Notes: generated from the letters alone by a model not told the origin. A stretch of DNA of 64,000 bases from QVMG01 sp032073245 (GCA_032073245.1 DAMANX010000007.1:62001-126000); one strand, 5' to 3'; numbered from the stretch's first letter, positions 41,042 through 50,380 are shown. Numbers and translations are program-made.

Positions 41042-43060
41042 CTATTCCTTTCTTTTTCCTTCACGTAGTTCTTCGGCAATATCCAGATGTCTCTGTGCCA
41101 GATCGGGCTCTCCTAAATGGCGATAGGTTTCAGCAAGGTATTCGTGTGCTGCCGGATGAGTCGGTTTTATTGACACTGCTTTATTTAAATCAGCTATAGC
41201 TTCTTCATAATATTTCATCTGCAAATAGCATTTGCCGCGATTATAACGAGCCTTAAAGGAGCGCGGACTAAGTTTGATAGCATGGTTAAGACAGAGCAAA
41301 GCTTCATATTCTTCTTTTGTATCCATCAAGGTAACACCTTTGCGTACCCAGGCATCCACAAAGGTTGGATCGAGTTTTAAAGCTTTATCAAAGTTTCGGA
41401 TAGCGGCCCGTGTGTCCCGAGCCTTAGTTACACATTCATTTCCCATGAGGTAATATTCGCAAGCGTACTCTTTTTGTGTTTCACGAAGGTGGTGGAGTTC
41501 CTCTTTAAGAGATTTGATTTGTTGCTGTTGACTATTAAGCCGTTGAAGCTTGAGCCGCATTAATCGTTGAACCGTAATTTTATTTAATTCATTCCTTTTA
41601 GTTACAGCAGCTGAGAATGCTTCTACGGATTCTTTAAAATCCCCACTATTAAAGCTAAGTGCAGCCTTTGCATAATTGAGTTCTGCCTCACTTTCTTGTA
41701 AACTTGTCTTTATTAGTTTCGGATTATTAAATTGCTGACTGAAAGTAACAATTTCTTTACGTAAGAAAATATCGTGTAAAGAGATCTTACTTTTTAAAAC
41801 CAATCCTTCGAGAGATGTACAGCGGCTAAGTGCCACATAAGTTTGCCCTCCGGCAAAAACACCACCTGTCAGGTCAACAACAACTCTATTAAAGGTCAAG
41901 CCCTGGCTCTTATGTACGGTGATGGCCCAGGCAAGGCGGATTGGCAGTTGTTCAAAGGTTCCGACTATTTCTTCTTCTATGCGTTTCTCTTTTTCGTTAT
42001 ATTTATATTTATAATTTCGCCAGGAAGTTATCTCAACCAGATGTTCAACTCCACTTTCCAATAATACATATACATTCCCGCTTTCATCAATACCTGAAAT
42101 CATACCAATAGTACCATTGACCCAACGACGTTCCGGATCATTATCTATAAAGATGACCTGGGCATGTTCTTTGATCGAAAGATTCAGTTGCGTAGGTAAA
42201 GATGATTCTGGGAAATCTCCATCAATAATCCCTTTTGATACAAACTCTTCTCCCGGAAGTTCAGCCAGTTTTTTTTCATTTATAAAATCGACCTGGTCAC
42301 GGCGGGTAGCTAAAGTAATGTACATGTCCTCGTTGCGTGGTTCGAAAGAGGGGAAATAGCGTTGATTTAAAACTGCTAGTTCTTCATTTCTGATCACATT
42401 ATTACGGATATGATCAAGAATATTAATAAATACAGGATCAGTCTGTCTATATACTTTCTGTAATTCAATAGGCACTAAGTGAATTTCTTTAAAAACACGG
42501 GCCGAAAAGAAAAAGGGGCTGGCATAGAAGAGGCTTAATATCTCCTTTTGGTCACTTGGTACAACAGGTTCTAACTGAAAGATATCACCCACGAAAAGTA
42601 ATTGCTTTCCACCAAAAGGTAATCTTTGGTTTCCGGAAAAAACACGGAGTATACGATCAATAGTATCTATAGTATCTGCCCGTACCATAGAAATTTCATC
42701 AATGATCACCAGATCGACTTCTTCAATTAGTTTGCGATGTTTTTTTGTGTATTTAAAAAACTCGAAAATACGACCTCCTTTAGTACTTAAATCCGGATCG
42801 TCGGGCATCATCGGACGAAAGGGCAATTTAAAGAAAGAGTGTAATGTGACACCTTCCGCATTGATGGCGGCTATTCCTGTAGGAGCTAAAACGACAAACT
42901 TCTTTTTAGTATTCTTGCAGATATATTTCAGAAAGGTTGATTTACCCGTCCCTGCCTTGCCTGTAAGAAAAACCGACTGGCGCGTATGAGTAATCAGTTG
43001 CATTGCATTCTGAAACTCTTTATTATTAGTGTCTAGTTGGAACCCGAAACCTGTGCTCAT
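41042..43060 (-). CDS. Pif1/RecD-like superfamily 1 helicase with C-terminal TPR repeats
   Basis: The 672-residue protein has helicase motifs in order: Walker A FLTGKAGTGKSTFLKYI, motif Ia VVLAPTGIAAINAEGVTLHS, Walker B VDLVIIDEISMVRAD, motif III FVGDIFQLEPVVP and the C-terminal AWAITVHKSQGLTFNRVVVD with VALSRCTSLEGL. About residues 470-520 are coiled coil, and the last 150 residues form TPRs (AIRNFDKALKLDPTFVDAWV; EEAIADLNKAVSIKPTHPAA). Pif1 relatives unwind DNA and G-quadruplexes. The TPR tail suggests a protein-docking role. The family occurs in Bacteroidota; the exact role is unknown. Confidence 0.9.
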   Translation of the reverse strand: MSTGFGFQLDTNNKEFQNAMQLITHTRQSVFLTGKAGTGKSTFLKYICKNTKKKFVVLAPTGIAAINAEGVTLHSFFKLPFRPMMPDDPDLSTKGGRIFEFFKYTKKHRKLIEEVDLVIIDEISMVRADTIDTIDRILRVFSGNQRLPFGGKQLLFVGDIFQLEPVVPSDQKEILSLFYASPFFFSARVFKEIHLVPIELQKVYRQTDPVFINILDHIRNNVIRNEELAVLNQRYFPSFEPRNEDMYITLATRRDQVDFINEKKLAELPGEEFVSKGIIDGDFPESSLPTQLNLSIKEHAQVIFIDNDPERRWVNGTIGMISGIDESGNVYVLLESGVEHLVEITSWRNYKYKYNEKEKRIEEEIVGTFEQLPIRLAWAITVHKSQGLTFNRVVVDLTGGVFAGGQTYVALSRCTSLEGLVLKSKISLHDIFLRKEIVTFSQQFNNPKLIKTSLQESEAELNYAKAALSFNSGDFKESVEAFSAAVTKRNELNKITVQRLMRLKLQRLNSQQQQIKSLKEELHHLRETQKEYACEYYLMGNECVTKARDTRAAIRNFDKALKLDPTFVDAWVRKGVTLMDTKEEYEALLCLNHAIKLSPRSFKARYNRGKCYLQMKYYEEAIADLNKAVSIKPTHPAAHEYLAETYRHLGEPDLAQRHLDIAEELREGKRKE

Positions 43061-43249
43061 TGTAATACAAATATACGTAAAATAAAGAAATAACGTATGA
43101 AGGAAGATATACTATTAATAATTGAATGGATGAAAATTTATGTTTTTAAACACAAGTAAAGTTAGTGAAAATAACTGGTCAATCTATTGGTTAATAGGAA
43201 TATTGTCTTTTAATTTGTGATATCATAATAATATCATAATATAATCATC

Positions 43250-44197
43250 ATGAAGACATCAGAAGAAGTATTTAAAGGATTTAAAATGTCGGGATTCCTA
43301 GCATTGTTTTTAGGCGTTGTTTTATTAGCAGCATGTATATATTTGATTAGCCTTGGATATATATGGAGTGTTCCTGCCGGAGCGATTGGGTTTGTGATTT
43401 TTTCATTATGCACAATGGGCTTTATGGTTATTGAACCCAATAATGCACGGGTTATGATTTTCTTTGGTAAATATAAAGGAACTGTTACGGATAACGGTTT
43501 TATTTGGGTCAATCCTTTCTATCTGAAAAAGAAAATCACATTACGTGCACGTAATCTGGATGTACCACCTATTAAGGTAAATGATAAGGTGGGTAATCCG
43601 GTAATGATTGGAGCTGTAATGGTTTGGCGTGTGAAAGATACCTATAAGGCCATGTTTGATATAGACTCTTCTTCTATAACAGTGAATACAAATACGGCTA
43701 TTGTAATGAATACAACGGGAGAATTATCCAAACACATGAAAAATTTTGAGAACTTTGTAGCCATACAAAGTGATGCTGCTCTTCGTAAGATAGCAGGAAT
43801 GTATGCTTATGACTCCAACGAAAGTGGAGGTGATAAAGTAACTTTACGCTCTGATGATGGTGAAGTTGCTCAAAAACTGGAAGAAGAACTTAATAGTCGC
43901 CTGGCGATTGCAGGTATAGAGATAATGGAAGCTCGTATTAACTATTTGGCTTATGCCTCTGAGATTGCAGGAGTGATGTTACGCAGACAACAAGCGGATG
44001 CAATTATAGCTGCACGTGAGAAAATAGTTGAAGGAGCAGTAAGTATGGTGCAATTGGCATTAGATAAGTTGGACAAAGAAAATATAGTGGAATTAGACGA
44101 AGAAAAGAAGGCTGCAATGGTTAGTAACTTGTTGGTTGTCCTTTGTGCCGATGAAGCTGCAACACCGGTCCTTAATACGGGAACGTTGCATCATTAA
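43250..44197 (+). CDS. SPFH/Band 7 membrane protein
   Basis: There are 315 residues with two hydrophobic segments (about 13-33 and 39-61) and then an SPFH domain: IEPNNARVMIFFGKYKGTVT, RARNLDVPPIKVNDKVGNPV, IGAVMVWRVKDTYKAMFDID, and the later GIEIMEARINYLAYASEIAG with RRQQADAIIAAREKIVEGAV, typical of this flotillin-like group. Such proteins form large membrane-bound oligomers that organise proteases or membrane domains. A ribbon-helix-helix gene starts 15 bp downstream and is probably co-transcribed. Confidence 0.9.
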   Translation: MKTSEEVFKGFKMSGFLALFLGVVLLAACIYLISLGYIWSVPAGAIGFVIFSLCTMGFMVIEPNNARVMIFFGKYKGTVTDNGFIWVNPFYLKKKITLRARNLDVPPIKVNDKVGNPVMIGAVMVWRVKDTYKAMFDIDSSSITVNTNTAIVMNTTGELSKHMKNFENFVAIQSDAALRKIAGMYAYDSNESGGDKVTLRSDDGEVAQKLEEELNSRLAIAGIEIMEARINYLAYASEIAGVMLRRQQADAIIAAREKIVEGAVSMVQLALDKLDKENIVELDEEKKAAMVSNLLVVLCADEAATPVLNTGTLHH

Positions 44198-44212
44198 TGA
44201 ATTAAATGTAAA

Positions 44213-44398
44213 ATGGCCAAAAAAGAGAATAATATAAAGGGTTTTATGCTTCGTATTGATGCTGAAATGATGGAGGCAATAGAAGCATGGGCTGCAGATG
44301 AGTTTCGTAGTACAAATGGCCAAATACAATATATCCTTGACCAAGCGCTACGAAAAGCAGGGCGGGTGAAGAAGAAAGGGAAATCTAGTGGTGAGTGA
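44213..44398 (+). CDS. Small ribbon-helix-helix (Arc-family) protein
   Basis: This 61-residue protein, KGFMLRIDAEMMEAIEAWAA, then DEFRSTNGQIQYILDQALRK, matches the Arc/MetJ ribbon-helix-helix pattern: a short basic strand, then two helices with N-G-x-I in the turn. The tail is Lys-rich. It follows the SPFH gene by 15 bp. RHH proteins usually bind DNA as dimers, but no toxin-like partner is present; the pairing with an SPFH protein hints at a regulator of that gene or a membrane-linked role. Confidence 0.85.
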   Translation: MAKKENNIKGFMLRIDAEMMEAIEAWAADEFRSTNGQIQYILDQALRKAGRVKKKGKSSGE

Positions 44399-44407
44399 TG
44401 AGAGATG

Positions 44408-44440
44408 AGTGGTGAGTTATAATACTCATCACTTTTCTTT
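44408..44440. terminator. Hairpin between the RHH gene and the convergent SPOR gene
   Basis: AGTGGTGAGT (44408-44417) and ACTCATCACT (44424-44433) pair with one G-U and a six-base loop, followed by TTTCTTTTG. A GTGAGTGATGAGAGATGAG tract precedes it, so it may derive from a short direct repeat. Confidence 0.6.
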
Positions 44441-44445
44441 TGTTA

Positions 44446-45390
44446 CTATTTTGAAATAAACATCCAAGCCTCTTTATGTTTTTCACTATTGCGGATAGTA
44501 GTGAGGAAAGATTCTGCATCTTTGCGATTATCGAATTTATCCGCATAAACCCTGTAGCGGCCATCTCTAAGAACAATCCCGGCATCGCTAAATTGGGATT
44601 TGTCTATAGCGGAAATATATTCGTTTGCTTTCTCTTCATTAGGAAAGCTTCCTATTATTATATGATACGTTTTCTTATTAAGAATAGTTTTGTCAGTCTG
44701 TACAGGAGCGGGATTTGCAACCGCTTCTTCTAATACTGTTTCTTCCGGAATAACAGCAGGAGCTTTAATTGATAATAATTCCGTCGGGATCATACTAGCT
44801 GTATAAGCCGACTGCTTTACATCTTTAACAGGCGTTGATATTAAAAGGAATAACACAATTGCTGCTGCTACAGCAACAGTACTACGTATGAAACGCATAC
44901 TGATAGGAATATAGAAAATGTCTTTCTTTTTTTCTGTAACAATAGCACCGTTATCGTCTCTTTCCACAACAGGAAGAACAGGGAAATGAAATGAGGACAA
45001 TCCGTAATAATCCACATTAAAGGTATCGGCTTTTCCTGGATGAAAGATATATTGGCCTTCTTCGCCAACTGTAAGAGAACCGATTTTTTCAACGGAAACC
45101 TTTCCAAACTGTTGAATAGAAGATTTCATTTCGCATATATCTTCTTCTACCATGCTTTGAGCTTTACGGAAGTCAACATGATAAGATTGCATATAGGATT
45201 CGGGCAACAACCCGTCATTGTGTTGTAAGGATGTATTAAATACTATCTCCTTGCGCATAGGTCTAAAAGAATGATCATTTTTTTCGTAAGTCGCAGAGAT
45301 AGTTTGCAATACAAAACCTCCAATGCCTGGAATGATTACACAATCATGTACCAGTAATAATCTTTCTATATGTTTTGTTATGCGAAGCAT
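44446..45390 (-). CDS. HU-like/CCDC81 and SPOR domain protein
   Basis: The 314-residue protein has an N-terminal HU-CCDC81 region (LRITKHIERLLLVHDCVIIP and GIGGFVLQTISATYEK), then a soluble linker, one membrane segment (STVAVAAAIVLFLLISTPV, about residue 195) and a C-terminal SPOR domain (TYHIIIGSFPNEEKANEYIS; VLRDGRYRVYADKFDNRKDA). The SPOR end would face the periplasm and bind denuded peptidoglycan at division sites, while the HU-like end is cytoplasmic. This architecture is a Bacteroidota speciality. A TACCTTTG box at 45395-45402 lies right before the ATG, suggesting a very short or absent leader. Confidence 0.88.
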   Translation of the reverse strand: MLRITKHIERLLLVHDCVIIPGIGGFVLQTISATYEKNDHSFRPMRKEIVFNTSLQHNDGLLPESYMQSYHVDFRKAQSMVEEDICEMKSSIQQFGKVSVEKIGSLTVGEEGQYIFHPGKADTFNVDYYGLSSFHFPVLPVVERDDNGAIVTEKKKDIFYIPISMRFIRSTVAVAAAIVLFLLISTPVKDVKQSAYTASMIPTELLSIKAPAVIPEETVLEEAVANPAPVQTDKTILNKKTYHIIIGSFPNEEKANEYISAIDKSQFSDAGIVLRDGRYRVYADKFDNRKDAESFLTTIRNSEKHKEAWMFISK

Positions 45391-45721
45391 AGTGCAAAGG
45401 TAGAAATATTATCGATATTATTTATTAAAATCTCTAATTTATATACGCTGGAACCCTTTCTTTTACTTCTGATTTTCCTTTGTTACGTTAGATTAATAGA
45501 GATAAAGTATTATAAAGTAAACTCTTGTTTTTTTATGCCGTATAACCTATTAACAGGTGTGAAAATATATTGATAAATATAGATAACTATGATGATTATC
45601 AGATATTATCAGAAAATAGTCATAAGAGTTGTTATTTGGAACAGTTATGATGCAATATAGACCTTTTTAGATCGTTTTTTATTCATGATATTTGAGGTAT
45701 AATTTTTTAACTGATAATGAG
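45391..45721. other. Spacer of about 330 bp without a supported gene
   Basis: The stretch is AT-rich, between divergent genes. Apart from the TACCTTTG box next to the HU/SPOR gene, I see no hairpin, repeat or convincing frame. Confidence 0.6.
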
Positions 45722-46012
45722 ATGAGGATAGCGTTAGTTCTAAGGCAAGAGAAGAAAGAGGTCGATGACCATATCAGTAATGTGGTTATATTCGATTTAG
45801 AGAAAGACAAAGTGGTTGGAGTGAAGAATCGAAAAGTTGAATCGGATAATTTAGATTCACTCTCAAGTATGGCCCTCACCGAACAGGTGAAAGAAATTTT
45901 TATCCCCGAAGCAAATGATAAGGTTAAACCTTATTTTGTAAAAAACGGGATTACGATGAAATGTTATGATGAATTAGGGGATAATAAGCTGTTTCAAACA
46001 TTTATAGTGTAA
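45722..46012 (+). CDS. Small NifX/NifB-type (dinitrogenase Fe-Mo cofactor-like) domain protein
   Basis: This 96-residue protein starts MRIALVLRQEKKEVDDHISN and continues VVIFDLEKDKVVGVKNRKVE, resembling the small NifX/NafY fold in which the first strand is MKIAI-like and a D-x-H or H-x-G motif follows. The end (KPYFVKNGITMKCYDELGDN) fits the family's C-terminal strand region. Many such proteins act outside nitrogen fixation and no nif gene is near. I start at the second Met, since MRIAL is the usual opening. A strong terminator follows at 46032. The family call is moderate. Confidence 0.5.
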   Translation: MRIALVLRQEKKEVDDHISNVVIFDLEKDKVVGVKNRKVESDNLDSLSSMALTEQVKEIFIPEANDKVKPYFVKNGITMKCYDELGDNKLFQTFIV

Positions 46013-46031
46013 AGTGACTTTTTCAGTTTGG

Positions 46032-46077
46032 ACCTTCACCTTCTGTCTGTAGAACGACAAGGGTGAAGGTTTTTTTT
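46032..46077 (+). terminator. Intrinsic terminator after the NifX-like gene
   Basis: ACCTTCACCTT (46032-46042) pairs with AAGGGTGAAGGT (46059-46070), followed by eight T. It lies 20 bases after the stop codon. Confidence 0.85.
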
Positions 46078-46141
46078 GTGCCTGAAATTCTTAGATAAAG
46101 AAATTTTTGACATGTAATAAAAGCGATTTTTTCAGAAGTAA

Positions 46142-46174
46142 TTTGCTCTGTTCCATAGATATTTGCTAAATTTG
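46142..46174 (+). promoter_or_regulatory. Bacteroidota-type promoter for the acyltransferase gene
   Basis: TTTG at 46142-46145 and TAAATTTG at 46167-46174 are separated by 21 bp. The ATG follows 33 bases later at 46208. Confidence 0.6.
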
Positions 46175-46207
46175 GCATCTTAATAAAACGTTAAATCTAA
46201 AACATAG

Positions 46208-47371
46208 ATGTCTTTTTTATCTGATAAAAACCACTCTAAAACAATTCGACGGTATGATATTGATGCCTTGCGTGTAATTGCCTTTGCATTATTAATTCTA
46301 TATCATGTCGGAATGTTTTTCTCTCCATGGGGCTTTCATATTAAAAACAATATTATTTACACGGATATAAAATATCCAATGCTATTCCTTAATCAATGGA
46401 GGCTACCCCTTTTGTTTGTAATTTCAGGTATGGGTGTTTATTTCGCTTTTCAAAAAAGAACAGGTATCCAATTTGCTAAAGAAAGAGTAAAGCGGTTATT
46501 GATCCCATTACTTTTTGGATGTCTTTTCATTGTGCCTCCTCAGATCTATTTTGAATATCTGGATCAAGGCACTTTCCACGGAAGTTATTTTTTCGACTTC
46601 TGGCCTGTAAAAGTACTGACTACGGGACTATATCGTTATAATGCAAATGGATGTTTATCCTGGCATCATTTGTGGTTCATACTGTATCTTTTTATATTTT
46701 CTATCGTATTGATACCGGCATTTGTGTATTTGCGTAAAAATCCCCAAGCATGGATTATAAGGAAAACCCGTCATTTTGTGGGGAGTAAATTCGCTATTTA
46801 TATTTTCATAATCCCTCTGGCTTTGTGGGAGTTTCTTTTCGAAAGAAATTTTCCCATTCATAATGCTCTTTATGGAGATTGGTTCGCCATGATTTTCTTT
46901 TGTTCATTCTTTGTTTTCGGTTACCTGCTTGTTGCAGTGAAAAACGAGTTTTGGAATAATGTTATACGGTATAAATATTTTTATTTAATTTGCGGTATTG
47001 TCGGTTTTTCCCTGTTACTTGTAAATTGGTATATACTGGGCAGTTATCCGTTTAAATATGAATTTTATTGCCTTTTAAAGATGTTTAATCTTTGGTCGTG
47101 GATTCTTACCCTGTTTGGCCTTTCGGCCACTTATCTTAATAAACCAGGAAAGTTTCTTAGCTACGCAAATGAAGCTGTTTATCCGTTTTATATATTGCAC
47201 CAGACAATAATTATAGGCCTGGGTTATTATCTGAAAGATATACCAATGGGATTCTGGCCCAAGTTTTCAATCATGGTAGTGATAACCTTCGGTTTTACCT
47301 GGTTTATCTATGAGTTTCTGATACGACGCTTCAACCCAATGCGATTTCTATTTGGGTTGAAAAAGAAATAA
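46208..47371 (+). CDS. Acyltransferase family 3 membrane protein
   Basis: The 387-residue protein has about ten hydrophobic segments. The opening RRYDIDALRVIAFALLILYH contains the conserved Arg and His of acyltransferase-3 enzymes, followed by LLFVISGMGVYFAFQKRTG, and SWHHLWFILYLFIFSIVLIP resembles the OpgC/MdoC subgroup. The C-terminal EAVYPFYILHQTIIIGLGYY is typical. Members transfer acyl groups to surface glycans or lipids. No glycan biosynthesis genes are adjacent, so the acceptor is unknown. It is followed by a convergent lipoprotein gene. Confidence 0.88.
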   Translation: MSFLSDKNHSKTIRRYDIDALRVIAFALLILYHVGMFFSPWGFHIKNNIIYTDIKYPMLFLNQWRLPLLFVISGMGVYFAFQKRTGIQFAKERVKRLLIPLLFGCLFIVPPQIYFEYLDQGTFHGSYFFDFWPVKVLTTGLYRYNANGCLSWHHLWFILYLFIFSIVLIPAFVYLRKNPQAWIIRKTRHFVGSKFAIYIFIIPLALWEFLFERNFPIHNALYGDWFAMIFFCSFFVFGYLLVAVKNEFWNNVIRYKYFYLICGIVGFSLLLVNWYILGSYPFKYEFYCLLKMFNLWSWILTLFGLSATYLNKPGKFLSYANEAVYPFYILHQTIIIGLGYYLKDIPMGFWPKFSIMVVITFGFTWFIYEFLIRRFNPMRFLFGLKKK

Positions 47372-47414
47372 TCCAAATGCTCGTTACAAACAATCAAGTG
47401 ATAATAAATTTGGA

Positions 47415-47993
47415 TTATTTCCCTCCAAAAGAGAAGCTAACAGGTATATAAGCCGGAGAAGCGATAGCTCTGTCTCCAATCATAAAAGTAGGCCTGAGTT
47501 GAAGGGTAACCTGTGATTGCTTATTATTTATACCGATAAAATTCTTTATGATATTTTCTACTGCATTTTTTGTTTCTCCTTTTAGCAAGGTCGCTAAATC
47601 CAAGCCAATAGCAAGCGGAAGCATCTGTTTTTCTCCCGAAGGTATATTAAGGGATTGATTTATTGTTCCGGTTGTGAACTGCACATTGTCTATACTTAAG
47701 ATATATTGCAATCCATGAAGCATAGCAGCTGTTTGGTTTGGATTGGTTACATCCAGATTAAGGGTGAAATTCAAAGGCACTGAAGTTGCCTGTCCGGTGA
47801 GTACCGGTGTAAGTTGCAGAATTTGCATAGCATTAATGCCACGTGATAAATCCATCCCTGCAATATTCAGTGCAGAAATAGAATTAAAATCATATTTACA
47901 TTGAGTCAGATTATAAGCTCCGCCTACTTGTTTGGCTACATCACACCCCGAAAGAAATAAAATGCTAATGAATAAGCATAAAAATTGTTTCAT
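47415..47993 (-). CDS. Predicted LEA-type-2-like lipoprotein
   Basis: This 192-residue protein has a lipoprotein signal (MKQFLCLFISILFLSGC, Cys17) and a single beta-sandwich-like domain with PLNFTLNLDVTNPNQTAAML, a pattern of LEA14/WHy domains (strand, then NPN), and LQYILSIDNVQFTTGTINQS. Family members bind no known ligand. It lies between a convergent acyltransferase and, on the same strand, the response regulator gene 80 bp upstream, so it could be an output of or passenger on that transcript. Confidence 0.65.
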   Translation of the reverse strand: MKQFLCLFISILFLSGCDVAKQVGGAYNLTQCKYDFNSISALNIAGMDLSRGINAMQILQLTPVLTGQATSVPLNFTLNLDVTNPNQTAAMLHGLQYILSIDNVQFTTGTINQSLNIPSGEKQMLPLAIGLDLATLLKGETKNAVENIIKNFIGINNKQSQVTLQLRPTFMIGDRAIASPAYIPVSFSFGGK

Positions 47994-48073
47994 TTTGTAA
48001 GATATTTTTGTTCATGAACGGTTTGACGGCAGATCGTTCTGCCGTCTGCAAAAGTAAGAAAAAGATTCTTGTT

Positions 48074-48766
48074 CTACTTATTTTTCTCTCGAAGCATATA
48101 TCCTTTTCGCGGAAGAGAGGTTATCTCAATCCCGGAATCATTACTTAATGCTTTACGCAAATAAGTAATTTGTACATTCAGTGCCAACGAGTTTGCATAC
48201 GAAATATCACCCCATACAGAAGACAAGAAAAGATCTCTACCTACAGCTAAATTTAAATTTTTTGCCAATAAACGAAGCAACTCAGCCTGACGGGAAGTAA
48301 TAAGAGTTTTATTATTACCCGTTCTTATTTCATTCGTGCTGTAATTGAAAACGGTATTTCCGAAAGAATATGTTTCTTCCGGTATGGCCTCTTGTATCTG
48401 TAATTCAAAACGTTCTTTTATACGAGCCAGCAATTCCTCCGGATAGAAAGGTTTAGCAAGATAATCATTACCGCGCAAGCTGAATCCTTTTAACCGGTCA
48501 CTTTTATCCGAACGGTCGGAAAGAAAAAATATCAGTGTGTGTTTATCAGTTTCTCTTATTTTCTCAGCAACCTCAAAACCATTTAATCCGGGCATATTAA
48601 TGTCCAACAGAACTAAGTCGGGCTTAACAATAGGAAATTGTTCCAGAGCCTTTATTCCATTGCCTGTATAAGTAACCTCATACCCTTCACGTTCCAGAAA
48701 ACGTTTTATGACTAAAGAATACTTTAAATCATCATCGGCAAATAATATTTTCATAGTTGTTTTCAT
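48074..48766 (-). CDS. OmpR/PhoB-family response regulator (RprY-like)
   Basis: The 230-residue protein has a receiver domain (KILFADDDLKYSLVIKRFLE; LVLLDINMPGLNGFEVAEKI with the phospho-acceptor Asp; the Lys in YLAKPFYPEELLA) and a winged-helix output domain (NLAVGRDLFLSSVWGDISYA; LRKALSNDSGIEITSLPRKG). The start at 48766 overlaps the kinase stop as ATGA (48763-48766), which supports MKTTMK over a later Met. With the kinase it forms a two-component pair similar to RprX/RprY of Bacteroides. Targets are unknown, but the divergent GLPGLI/TonB-receptor pair is a candidate. Confidence 0.92.
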   Translation of the reverse strand: MKTTMKILFADDDLKYSLVIKRFLEREGYEVTYTGNGIKALEQFPIVKPDLVLLDINMPGLNGFEVAEKIRETDKHTLIFFLSDRSDKSDRLKGFSLRGNDYLAKPFYPEELLARIKERFELQIQEAIPEETYSFGNTVFNYSTNEIRTGNNKTLITSRQAELLRLLAKNLNLAVGRDLFLSSVWGDISYANSLALNVQITYLRKALSNDSGIEITSLPRKGYMLREKNK

Positions 48767-50334
48767 TGTGGTAAATATAAAGTAATGGATGTGCCCTGAC
48801 CTACATGGCTTTTCAGTGATACATACCCATGATGTGCTTCACTAATCAGTTTTACATAGCTTAACCCCAACCCAAGTCCCGGGATATTTTGATCGGGTAA
48901 ATTACTACCTCTATAAAATTTTACAAAAACTTTTTCTTGTTCAACAATAGGTATTCCAATACCATTATCGGAAACAGATAACCATAACTCATTTCCTTTT
49001 CGATTAGCTTTGATTTCTATTTGCACTTCATTTTCCGAATATTTAATTGCATTCTCAATTAAATTGCTAAGAATATTAGCTATATGTACCGGATCGGCTT
49101 CAATTATGGGAGAATCCATATTAAAATTTGTATTGAAGTCAACCTTCTTTCCGGTTGGAATATGGATAAGACGAACAACCTTTTCTATTAACTCTTGTAA
49201 ATCGAACTTCACCATATTGAGTGGAGTATGTGTATCATCGACACGAACCATATCTTTCAGTTTATTCAAATATGCCGATAAATTATCCAATTCAAACATC
49301 GAATCCCGTACAACCTGTTCAGTAGCTTCATTATCACTTCGCATTTCTTTATCTCCCAGGAAAGCGACAAAGGTTTTAAGTGTTTGCACAGGTCGTTTTA
49401 ATTCATGAATCATTGTATTTACAAAACTTTGACGCATTTCACCAATTTTCTGTTGTTTCAGGATTGTCTTTATCTGAAAGATAAGGCATCCTATCAATAG
49501 GAGTATAAATCCGAAAGATAATAACAACTGCATAGCCATCTGTCCGAATAATGGTTGAGATGGTATCTGTACTTCTATATGTACTCCCATATTCTGGAAG
49601 GGACTATAGGCATAATAAACATCAACTACAGGAGATAAAAGACTTCCCGAAGTATTCCAGTAAGATACCATTGGAATACTATCTGTCCTTGACCAGGGAG
49701 ATATAGAGAAATTTATTTCAGGAAGATCCGCCTTTAAAATAGAATCAAGAAGGGTCGGATTAAATAACTTTTCCCGATTTACGAATGCTCTATTCATACC
49801 CATTATAATAGAATCTTCGGATAGGTCAGCACTAAAAAAAAGATTAAGCATGGATGCGTCCAGTTCCAATGAATCCACTGGTAATTCGGTCTCTTTTGGG
49901 GTGTTTACATTATTACCATCCTTAATACGGATTCTTTTTCCTATATTTTTTTTAATATCTTCAACAGACATATCTCTAATTAAATTCATAATGGAATCCA
50001 TCATCTCACTTTTTTCACCTGATGTTAAATCTTTTCCCTCTTCAGATTTGCCGGAAGAAAAGGCCATAATCGTTTTACGTGTTGGTTTGTTAGTGAGACT
50101 GTCTGTTTTATATTGAGATTCCCGGGTAATAGTATAGGCAAAATTTCCTCCTTGTCTATTTTTCCTGATTTCAAATTCTTTATCTCCTGCTTTTAACACT
50201 TCACTGCTTATTTCCTGCATATATGTACTTATCACATATCTGTATTGTGTATATAGCCAATACCCTTGTACGCCGATAATAAACAGAGCCGATACTAAAG
50301 ATAAAATCCAGACTATTTTAATTCGCTTTTCCAT
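48763..50334 (-). CDS. Sensor histidine kinase (RprX-like)
   Basis: There are 523 residues with a membrane segment at about 8-28, a large periplasmic domain (about 30-260), a second membrane segment (LLLSFGFILLLIGCLIFQI), then the kinase core: H-box SFVNTMIHELKRPVQTLKTF, N-box ILSNLIENAIKYSE, G1 VSDNGIGIPI and G2 GLGLGLSYVKLI. All catalytic residues are present, in contrast to the two His-less homologues elsewhere in the window. It is co-translated with the response regulator. A promoter lies at 50351-50380. Confidence 0.94.
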   Translation of the reverse strand: MEKRIKIVWILSLVSALFIIGVQGYWLYTQYRYVISTYMQEISSEVLKAGDKEFEIRKNRQGGNFAYTITRESQYKTDSLTNKPTRKTIMAFSSGKSEEGKDLTSGEKSEMMDSIMNLIRDMSVEDIKKNIGKRIRIKDGNNVNTPKETELPVDSLELDASMLNLFFSADLSEDSIIMGMNRAFVNREKLFNPTLLDSILKADLPEINFSISPWSRTDSIPMVSYWNTSGSLLSPVVDVYYAYSPFQNMGVHIEVQIPSQPLFGQMAMQLLLSFGFILLLIGCLIFQIKTILKQQKIGEMRQSFVNTMIHELKRPVQTLKTFVAFLGDKEMRSDNEATEQVVRDSMFELDNLSAYLNKLKDMVRVDDTHTPLNMVKFDLQELIEKVVRLIHIPTGKKVDFNTNFNMDSPIIEADPVHIANILSNLIENAIKYSENEVQIEIKANRKGNELWLSVSDNGIGIPIVEQEKVFVKFYRGSNLPDQNIPGLGLGLSYVKLISEAHHGYVSLKSHVGQGTSITLYLPQ

Positions 50335-50350
50335 TCTATTTTCTTTTTTA

Positions 50351-50380
50351 CAAAGATAAATAGCTATTTGAGCTCTACAA
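50351..50380 (-). promoter_or_regulatory. Bacteroidota-type promoter for the RprXY-like operon
   Basis: On the minus strand TTG (50380-50378) and TATCTTTG (50358-50351) are separated by 19 bp, 17 bases before the ATG at 50334. Confidence 0.55.

Noticed and set aside
45722..46012. Evidence for nitrogen fixation from the NifX-like protein
   Set aside because: Single-domain relatives occur in many non-fixing bacteria and no nif gene is nearby.
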